From a virus: DNA of 20,181 nt. The stretch lies in the IMG/VR virus record IMGVR_UViG_3300032213_000255, positions 1-20,181 of that record; one strand, written 5' to 3'. The number at the start of each line of letters is the position of its first letter. Within the stretch, counting starts at the first letter, position 1. Shown here piece by piece: positions 14,679 through 20,181 of this stretch. A program made the position numbers and the translations under genes. Below the pieces are notes generated by a model. The model had not been told where the DNA came from, searched no databases, and saw nothing but the letters and a program-made list of their open reading frames with translations.

Positions 14679-16774
14679 TGACCGACGTACCTAGCAATCT
14701 CATTCCGACGCGGATCACGCAGCTACCTGTCGCCCCGGTGGCTGACGAAAACTCGCTGATGATGATTGTCTACCAGGGCAACAACTATCAGATTCGCGTC
14801 GGTGATCTGCTCTCGGTTGCCGGTGTGCCCACATCGAGGCAAGTGATCGCAGGCACCGGCATGACCGGCGGCGGCCAGCTTACCTCAAACGTCACGCTGA
14901 GCATCGCCCCCGGCGGCGTGGGTTCCACCCAGCTTGCCAGTTCTGGCGTCACGCCGGGTTCCTACGGCACTGCGACCGACATCCCGGTCTTCACGGTGGA
15001 TGCCACGGGTCGCGTCATGGCGGCTACCACGGTGCCCGCGACGATCAGCGGATATGTTCCCGACAGCCGACAGGTTAACACAGGGGCCGGTCTCAGCGGC
15101 GGTGGTGCCCTCACCAGCAACCTGACGATCACAGCCAATCTGAGCAGTGCCACGCCGCTGGCCGGGTTCCAGGCAGGCTCCGCAGGCTCGTCCAACAACA
15201 TCACTCGGGCGGATCACAAACACCCGGCGGTCAACCTCGGCGTTGATGACGAAGTTGACGGCATCCTCGGCCTGGGTAACGGCGGCACCGCCCGAAGCAT
15301 CGTGGCGGCGGCTGGTGCTATCATCTGGTCGGGTGCCGATGGCCTGTATGTTGGACCGGTCGGCATTGCCGGTCAGGTGCTCGTTTCTGGCGGAACCGGT
15401 GCCCCCACATGGGGCTCGGCCATCGTTGTTAGCGACCAAGCCGCCAATGTGGTCTATGCGGGTCCGGCGGCTGGACCGGCGGCTCCGACCGGCTTCCGAG
15501 CCTTGGTCACGGCAGACCTGCCCAATTCTGGCGCATCCGCTGGAACCTACGGCTCTCAGGCGGTCGTGCCTGTCATTGCCGTGAACGCTAAGGGCCAAGT
15601 CACCTCTGCGACGAACACGACGATCAACGCGGTTACGTTGACGACCGGCAGCATCACGACTGCGCCGACCAATGGCACCGACATCGTCAACAAGAATTAC
15701 GCCGATTCCATCGCGGCGGGCATCAATTTTCACCAATCTTGCCGTTTGGCTTCAACGGCAGCGTTGCCGACCTGCACATATAACAACGGGTCGTCTGGTG
15801 TTGGCGCAACGCTGACTGCCACGGCGAATGCGGCCCTGTCGGTCGATAGCACGCTGGTCGTGGCCACCAACCGCGTGCTGGTTAAGAACCAAGCCAATCA
15901 AGCCCACAACGGCGTTTACGTTGTCACTCAGACTGGCAGCGGTGCCGCGCCATTTATCCTCACCCGAGCAACTGATTTTGACACTCCGGGTTCGGGCGTC
16001 AATCAGATCGACGCGGGCGACTTTTTCCTGATCACGGCGGGCACCGCAAACGCTAACACGTCATGGGTGCAGCAAACGCCACTGCCCATCACGGTCGGCA
16101 CCACGGCAATCGTGTTCTCGCAGTTCGGTGCGGCGGGTACGACATACACGGCAGGCACGGGCCTGACGCTTGCCGGGACCGTCTTCAGCATCACCAACAC
16201 GGCGGTGACGGCGGCTTCCTACGGCTCAGCCTCGGCGGTTCCCACATACACCGTGAATGCCCAGGGCCAGTTGACTGCGGCGGCTGACACCTCAATCGCG
16301 ATTGCTGCCACCCAGGTCACATCCGGCACGCTGGATTCGGGACGCCTGAGCGGCTCTTACACGGGCATCACGGGCGTCGGCACCCTGACCGCCGGGACGT
16401 GGAACGCGACGACCATCGCAATAGCGTATGGCGGCACGAATGGCACCGCCACACCCACGGCGGGTGCGGTGTCTTACGGCACTGGAACGGCGTATGCCTT
16501 CAGCGCGGCAGGCACTGCCAGCCAAGTTCTGCTTTCTGGTGGGGTGGGGTCTCCGACCTGGGCCGATCAGTCGTCGTTGTCTGTGGGTTCGGCCACCAGC
16601 GCAACTAGCGCCACGACGGCCACTAACCTTGCCGGTGGCGCGGCCAGCCGCATTCCGTATCAGACTGGTGCTGGAACCACGGCGTTCATTGCCAATGGCA
16701 CTGCCGGGCAGGTATTGGTGTCTGCGGGAGCCAGCGCGCCCGCTTGGGGTGGCATCGACGGGGGCACATTCTGA
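14678..16774 (+). CDS. Tail fibre protein with modular repeats
   Basis: A 698-residue, Gly/Thr/Ala-rich fibrous protein, probably trimeric, that would contact the host. Residues 1-60 (TRITQLPVAPVADENSLMMI, YQIRVGDLL) resemble virion-anchoring starts of phage fibres. The shaft carries three copies of a (S/T)YGSA..VP..VxAxGxVT unit starting near 93, 288 and 512, with G(T/A)GLTL-type turns between. It also has three Q-V-L-(V/L)-S-(G/A)-G..(A/S)P.W units near 238, 620 and 682. A distinct domain at about 338-485 starts NKNYADSIAAGINFHQSCRL and contains NRVLVKNQANQAHNGVYVV, which is common in phage fibres. The end is WGGIDGGTF. The start overlaps the preceding stop by one base (TAATG), as does its own stop with the next ATG. 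Confidence 0.85.
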   Translation: MTDVPSNLIPTRITQLPVAPVADENSLMMIVYQGNNYQIRVGDLLSVAGVPTSRQVIAGTGMTGGGQLTSNVTLSIAPGGVGSTQLASSGVTPGSYGTATDIPVFTVDATGRVMAATTVPATISGYVPDSRQVNTGAGLSGGGALTSNLTITANLSSATPLAGFQAGSAGSSNNITRADHKHPAVNLGVDDEVDGILGLGNGGTARSIVAAAGAIIWSGADGLYVGPVGIAGQVLVSGGTGAPTWGSAIVVSDQAANVVYAGPAAGPAAPTGFRALVTADLPNSGASAGTYGSQAVVPVIAVNAKGQVTSATNTTINAVTLTTGSITTAPTNGTDIVNKNYADSIAAGINFHQSCRLASTAALPTCTYNNGSSGVGATLTATANAALSVDSTLVVATNRVLVKNQANQAHNGVYVVTQTGSGAAPFILTRATDFDTPGSGVNQIDAGDFFLITAGTANANTSWVQQTPLPITVGTTAIVFSQFGAAGTTYTAGTGLTLAGTVFSITNTAVTAASYGSASAVPTYTVNAQGQLTAAADTSIAIAATQVTSGTLDSGRLSGSYTGITGVGTLTAGTWNATTIAIAYGGTNGTATPTAGAVSYGTGTAYAFSAAGTASQVLLSGGVGSPTWADQSSLSVGSATSATSATTATNLAGGAASRIPYQTGAGTTAFIANGTAGQVLVSAGASAPAWGGIDGGTF

Positions 16775-17118
16775 TGATCAAAGACCTGATCACGAAGTCT
16801 TTTGAGGCGCGGAACACCGCGCACGCCAACCATTGGACGACCAACAGCTTCTCTCAGCATGAGGCTCTTGGTGAGTTCTACGAAGACATCATCGGCGTGC
16901 TCGACCGATACGTTGAGGCGTATCAAGGCACGTTTGGGCAGCTTGAGCAGGCCCCCGAGCAGGTCAAGGATATTGCTAAGTTTCTTCGCAAAGACCTGCT
17001 ATGGCTAAATTCCAACCGCAAGGAAATTGCCCGGGGCGTTCCCGCCCTTGAAAATATCCTTGATGAAATGACAGCAGTGTATATGAAAACGCTGTATAAG
17101 ATCGAAAACCTGAGGTGA
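16774..17118 (+). CDS. Ferritin/Dps-like small protein (DUF5856-type)
   Basis: A 114-residue helical protein. The N-terminal half reads EARNTAHANHW at 11-21, FSQHEALGEFYEDII at 26-40 and DRYVEAYQG at 44-52. This follows the Dps pattern HW, H, then D and E on the next helix. His29 to Asp44 is 15 residues and Asp44 to Glu48 is 4, the same spacing as H43, D58 and E62 in Listeria Dps (from memory), so a metal site is possible. T4-like phages encode similar proteins (DUF5856) of unknown role. The C-terminal half is helical and shorter than in full Dps (about 150-170). ATG 16774 overlaps the fibre stop, and GAGGTGAT at its own end serves the next gene. A virion or fibre-linked role is suggested only by its neighbours. 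Confidence 0.72.
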   Translation: MIKDLITKSFEARNTAHANHWTTNSFSQHEALGEFYEDIIGVLDRYVEAYQGTFGQLEQAPEQVKDIAKFLRKDLLWLNSNRKEIARGVPALENILDEMTAVYMKTLYKIENLR

Positions 17119-17119
17119 T

Positions 17120-17836
17120 ATGATGGCCGCCAGCGGATTTACGCCGATCCAGTTGTACCGCACGACGACCGCTGCGGCGGTGCCGTTGACTGCGAACCTT
17201 GCGCCCGGCGAACTCGCGATCAACATCGCAAACACCGACATGGCGCTGTTTGCTGAAAACGCCTCGGGCACCGTCGTTCGCCTGATGAACAACCCGGCGG
17301 GGTTGAAATACCCCACCGCCGATGGCACGAATGGTCAGGTGGTCACGACCAACGGGTCGGGCACGCTTACATTCTCGACGCCTTCGAGTGGTCTGACGGT
17401 CGGCACCACATCTATTACCGGCGGCACGTCTGGTTATGCCCTGTTCAACAACGCAGGCACGCTGGGTAACACCAACACGCTGACGAGCTTCACGCTGTCT
17501 GCTGTGACCATCAACGACGGCTATACCGAAGAGACGGTCACAGCCAACACGACCACGGCTTACACAATTTCTCTTGCCAACGGCACCTTGCAAATCCTGA
17601 CGCTGACTGGCAATTGCACGTTTACGTTCCCAACAGCCACCGCAGGTCAGTCGTTCATGATGTTCCTGAAGCAGGACGCTACCGGCAGTAGAACCGTGAC
17701 GTGGCCTGCGGCGGTCAAGTGGCCAAACTCAGTTGCACCGACAATTACCTCGACAGCCAGCAAAGGCGATAAATTCGTGTTCACTGCTGATGGTACGAAC
17801 TGGCTGGGTTCAGTTGCTGGGCAGAATTACCTCTAA
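17120..17836 (+). CDS. Fibre-type structural protein
   Basis: A 238-residue protein. The N-terminus (GFTPIQLYRTTTAAAVPLTA, then LAPGELAINIA) is a common start of phage tail or baseplate-linked fibres. The middle (about 75-135) is Gly/Thr-rich shaft (GTNGQVVTTNGSGTLTF). The C-terminal domain (about 140-238) has TLTGNCTFTFPTATAGQSFM, LKQDATGSRTVTWPAAVKWP and FVFTADGTNWLGSVAGQNYL, a widespread fibre-end or structural domain. GAGG is four bases before ATG 17120 and seven before ATG 17123, so the second ATG may be the real start. The stop overlaps the propeller gene by one base (TAATG). The two are probably co-translated and may act together at the tail tip. Confidence 0.75.
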   Translation: MMAASGFTPIQLYRTTTAAAVPLTANLAPGELAINIANTDMALFAENASGTVVRLMNNPAGLKYPTADGTNGQVVTTNGSGTLTFSTPSSGLTVGTTSITGGTSGYALFNNAGTLGNTNTLTSFTLSAVTINDGYTEETVTANTTTAYTISLANGTLQILTLTGNCTFTFPTATAGQSFMMFLKQDATGSRTVTWPAAVKWPNSVAPTITSTASKGDKFVFTADGTNWLGSVAGQNYL

Positions 17837-19860
17837 TGTTTAGCGCAAACACAACTCAGGTTGCGCTCGCAACACCGGCCAGGGCAATTGCGGTTGGAAG
17901 TGCAGGTAATCCGTACATCAACGTATATTCATGGACGACAGCGAGCGGCTTTGGAGCTAAGTATGCTAATCCTGCCACTTTGCCCACAGACGTTTATGGT
18001 GTAGCATTTAGCCCTAATGGGTCAGAAATAGCGGCTGCGGCAAGCTCAAGCCCGTATATTTTTGCTTACCCTTGGTCTGGGAATGGGTTTGGAACTAAAT
18101 ATTCTAACCCAGCCACGTTGCCTGGAACTGATTGTCGCAGTGTGGCGTTTACCGCTAATGGAAGCGCAATAGCAGTTGGTTCAACAGGTACTCCTTTTAT
18201 AACAGCATATCCTTGGTCCAGTTCTGGGTTTGGAACCAAGTATGCAAATCCCGCTGTTTTGCCAGCGACGTTTGGTTACAGCGTGGCATTTGACCCCAGC
18301 GGTTCAGCTATATCTGTCGGAACGGCAGTTGGAGTTGATGCTTATGCGTGGTCTTCTTCTGGATTTGGGACAAAATACTCCGCCCCTTCGACCTTGCCAG
18401 GGAGTGGTTATGGTGTAGCTTTTAGTCCAGACGGAAATTCTTTGGCCGTTGCTTCAATAGTTTCACCATTTATTTATGTATACCCCTGGACAACAGCAAG
18501 TGGTTTTGGAACTAAGTACGCCAATCCGGCTACTTTACCAACAGGTAACGGGCTTAGCGTAGCATTTAGTCCTAATAACAGAGCAATTGCCGTTGGTCAC
18601 AATACAACCCCGTTCGTGTCTGCATATCCGTGGACAGGTTCCAGCTTTGGAACCAAATACGCTAACCCATCCACCTTGCCGGCTGGTACAGGTTATGGCG
18701 TAGCGTTCAGCAAAGACGCCGGAGCCCTAGCAGTGGCTCATATTACCAGTCCCAACGTCTCAGTATATGCGTGGTCCGCAAGCGGTTTTGGAGCCAAATA
18801 CGCCGATCCATCAACTGCGGTGGGCTCTCTCGGTACGAGCGTCGCCTTCACATCCGGCGGGTATCCGGTTCAGCAGATTGCTGTTGCTCATGCCACATCT
18901 CCTTATGTGACAGCGTATCCGTGGTCTTCTAGTGGATTTGGTACTAAGTATGCTGATCCGGCGACATTACCGGCCGGAACCAGTGTCAAAATTGCGTTTA
19001 ACCCTGATGGCACTGCTGTTGCTGCTATTTCTCCCGCAGGGGCAATATCTGCATATCCCTGGTCAGGTTCTGGATTTGGCACTAAATACTCAGACCCTTC
19101 AAGCGGATCTTCAGGACGTGGTGTAGCATTTAGTCCTAACGGTCTTGCCATAGCTATTGGAACACAGTCCACATCGCCTTATGTGGATGTATATAGATGG
19201 TCTTCAAGCGGCTTTGGAATTAAATATTCTGATCCGGCAACACCGCCAACCACCAGATCAAATAGTGTAGTGTTTAGTCCTGACAATTCTGCCATTGCAA
19301 CAGTTAATGACTCAACTCCATTTGTATTTGTATACCCGTGGACCACAGCAAGTGGTTTTGGAACTAAATATGCTAATCCTTCAACATTGCCAACTGGCAT
19401 TGGAAATGCTGTAGCATTCAGCCCAAACGGTTCGGCAATTGCTGTTGCTCATAATACAACACCGTATGTGTCCGCTTATCCTTGGACAACGGCTGGTGGG
19501 TTTGGAACTAAATATGCAAACCCGGCGACCCTGCCAACTGGCAATGGAACTGGCGTTGCCTTTAGCCCGGACAGTTCTGCTATCGCAATTTCGTTTGATG
19601 ATACACCTTATATTTCAGCATATCCATGGTCTGGCTCTGGTTTTGGAACTAAATATGCTAATCCGGCTACGCTTCCGACAGGCCCTGGGCGCACCGTTGC
19701 ATTCAATAGTGATGGTTCTGCTATTGCAATTGCGTTTGATACAACACCATTTATAACTGCATATCCGTGGTCCGGCTCTGGTTTTGGAACTAAGTATGCT
19801 AATCCGGCTACGCTGCCGACAGGCACTGGCTACGGCGTTGCCTTCAACACAATCATTTAG
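17836..19860 (+). CDS. Fourteen-repeat WD40-like beta-propeller protein
   Basis: A 674-residue protein made almost wholly of 14 repeats of about 44-50 residues. The consensus is AIAVAHxTxPYVxAYPWSxSGFGTKYANPATLPTGxGxxVAFSPDGS. The VAFSPDG, AIAV and YPW parts match the inner strands of WD40 blades, although the usual WD dipeptide is PW here. Fourteen repeats fit two seven-bladed propellers. The sequence begins at the AIAV strand and ends after VAF, which would let the ends close a ring. No catalytic motif, signal peptide or anchor is seen. G+C is lower than next door: 27 of 60 bases at 18061-18120 against 36 of 60 at 17701-17760. There is no clear ribosome site, so it is probably coupled to the gene before it by TAATG. 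A receptor-binding or glycan-binding tail protein is the best guess. Confidence 0.8.
   Translation: MFSANTTQVALATPARAIAVGSAGNPYINVYSWTTASGFGAKYANPATLPTDVYGVAFSPNGSEIAAAASSSPYIFAYPWSGNGFGTKYSNPATLPGTDCRSVAFTANGSAIAVGSTGTPFITAYPWSSSGFGTKYANPAVLPATFGYSVAFDPSGSAISVGTAVGVDAYAWSSSGFGTKYSAPSTLPGSGYGVAFSPDGNSLAVASIVSPFIYVYPWTTASGFGTKYANPATLPTGNGLSVAFSPNNRAIAVGHNTTPFVSAYPWTGSSFGTKYANPSTLPAGTGYGVAFSKDAGALAVAHITSPNVSVYAWSASGFGAKYADPSTAVGSLGTSVAFTSGGYPVQQIAVAHATSPYVTAYPWSSSGFGTKYADPATLPAGTSVKIAFNPDGTAVAAISPAGAISAYPWSGSGFGTKYSDPSSGSSGRGVAFSPNGLAIAIGTQSTSPYVDVYRWSSSGFGIKYSDPATPPTTRSNSVVFSPDNSAIATVNDSTPFVFVYPWTTASGFGTKYANPSTLPTGIGNAVAFSPNGSAIAVAHNTTPYVSAYPWTTAGGFGTKYANPATLPTGNGTGVAFSPDSSAIAISFDDTPYISAYPWSGSGFGTKYANPATLPTGPGRTVAFNSDGSAIAIAFDTTPFITAYPWSGSGFGTKYANPATLPTGTGYGVAFNTII
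17878..19857 (+). repeat. Fourteen tandem coding repeats of about 130-150 bases
   Basis: Each unit contains a TATCCNTGG-type block (YPW) and TTTGGAACTAAATATGCTAA-type block (FGTKYAN). The last two units are nearly identical over about 70 bases (from 19618 and 19759), and units 1, 5, 11 and 12 share an extra TTA(S/G) insert (YPWTTASGFG). Such an array could gain or lose blades by recombination. Confidence 0.85.
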
Positions 19861-19872
19861 AAGAGAGAAAAA

Positions 19873-20142
19873 ATGACCGATACCACCAAAGAAACCCCGA
19901 AAACCCGCGAGGAAATCCTCGCCGTCAACCTAGAAGCCCGCGAGCAAGAGGTGATGCACTACCAGATCAACATCGACAACTATACGCTGGCGCTTGATAA
20001 CATCGCCTCCATGAACAGCAGCGACCGCGCTGAACTGTCTGGCTTTGTCGATCAGTTGACTGGCCTTCTCGCCTCTGAGCGGCTGGAGCAGAAGAAGGCT
20101 AAGGTGATGCTGGCGGTGCTAAAGCAGCAATTGGGAGACTGA
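19873..20142 (+). CDS. Small coiled-coil phage protein, possible fibre chaperone
   Basis: An 89-residue charged helical protein. After a hydrophilic start (MTDTTKETPKTREE), it shows LEAREQEVMHYQINIDNYTL, which resembles a recurrent pattern (REQEV.YQINIDNY) of small phage proteins near fibre genes by recollection. The second half (ELSGFVDQLTGLLASERLEQ, then KKAKVMLAVLKQQLG) is heptad-like. AGAGAGAAAA before the ATG is a modest ribosome site. It follows the propeller gene by 12 bases and precedes the next start by one. A helper for folding or attaching the fibre/propeller protein is plausible from size and place, but no diagnostic motif supports it. Confidence 0.68.
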   Translation: MTDTTKETPKTREEILAVNLEAREQEVMHYQINIDNYTLALDNIASMNSSDRAELSGFVDQLTGLLASERLEQKKAKVMLAVLKQQLGD

Positions 20143-20143
20143 G

Positions 20144-20181
20144 ATGCTCTACGTCAAAGCCATCGACAATCAGATCGTCGC
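20144..20181 (+). CDS. Start of a downstream phage gene, 3' end missing
   Basis: An open frame begins at ATG 20144 one base after the previous stop and runs off the window. It encodes MLYVKAIDNQIVA. GGGAG lies eight bases upstream, inside the preceding gene. Openings of the MxYVKxxDGxV type are seen in small phage tail-region proteins by recollection, but twelve codons are too few to assign a family. Confidence 0.5.
   Translation, partial: MLYVKAIDNQIV

Noticed and set aside
14885-15736. 283-codon minus-strand frame opposite the fibre gene
   Set aside because: It is Arg/Asp/Gly-rich, as expected for the antisense of Gly/Thr/Ala codons.
1-20181. CRISPR arrays, tRNA genes, insertion sequences, integrase or att sites
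   Set aside because: I saw no spacer-type repeats, cloverleaf with a CCA end, transposase or recombinase. The tandem repeats present are all in-frame coding repeats.

Overview
The window is a block of tailed-phage (Caudoviricetes) late genes. About 22 genes all lie on the + strand, most of them touching or overlapping by 1 to 17 bases. Recognisable parts run from a large terminase, through a portal, scaffold and HK97-fold capsid, to a head-tail adaptor and tail fibres. No tape measure, tail tube or sheath gene is present. The long P22-type portal and the gp4-like adaptor therefore suggest a short-tailed (podovirus-like) phage. Most genes are GC-rich (about 60% in sampled lines) with clear AGGAG ribosome sites, which suits a proteobacterial host. 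The host cannot be named from this sequence.

Layout: 1-1118 is the terminase large subunit, cut at the left edge. 1115-1762 is an AT-rich GIY-YIG endonuclease wedged at the terminase stop codon. 1752-2188 holds two small basic proteins. 2200-4872 is an 890-residue protein with a lytic transglycosylase domain. 4865-7441 is the portal. 7450-7781 holds two small unknowns. 7765-8172 is a GroES-like co-chaperonin. 8186-9106 is the probable scaffold, 9171-9701 an unknown, 9726-10319 a probable capsid-associated protein and 10334-11248 the major capsid protein, followed by an intrinsic terminator.

The second half (11363-20181) holds accessory structural genes: a GNVT-repeat protein, a small virion-type protein, a one-helix membrane protein, a repeat-rich DUF6496 protein, the adaptor, and a Cys-containing small protein. 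Then come a 698-residue fibre, a Dps/ferritin-like protein, a second fibre-type protein, and a 674-residue protein built of 14 WD40-like repeats. A small coiled-coil protein and the start of another gene end the window.

As a system, terminase, portal, scaffold and capsid package DNA. The co-chaperonin may help the host GroEL fold capsid protein. The transglycosylase protein probably helps DNA cross the cell wall, and the fibre and propeller proteins are probably host-contact parts. The least ordinary signals are the 2x7 propeller protein, a near-identical start shared by portal and scaffold genes, a YAxGG motif shared by two unrelated proteins, and a Dps-like gene inside the fibre cluster.
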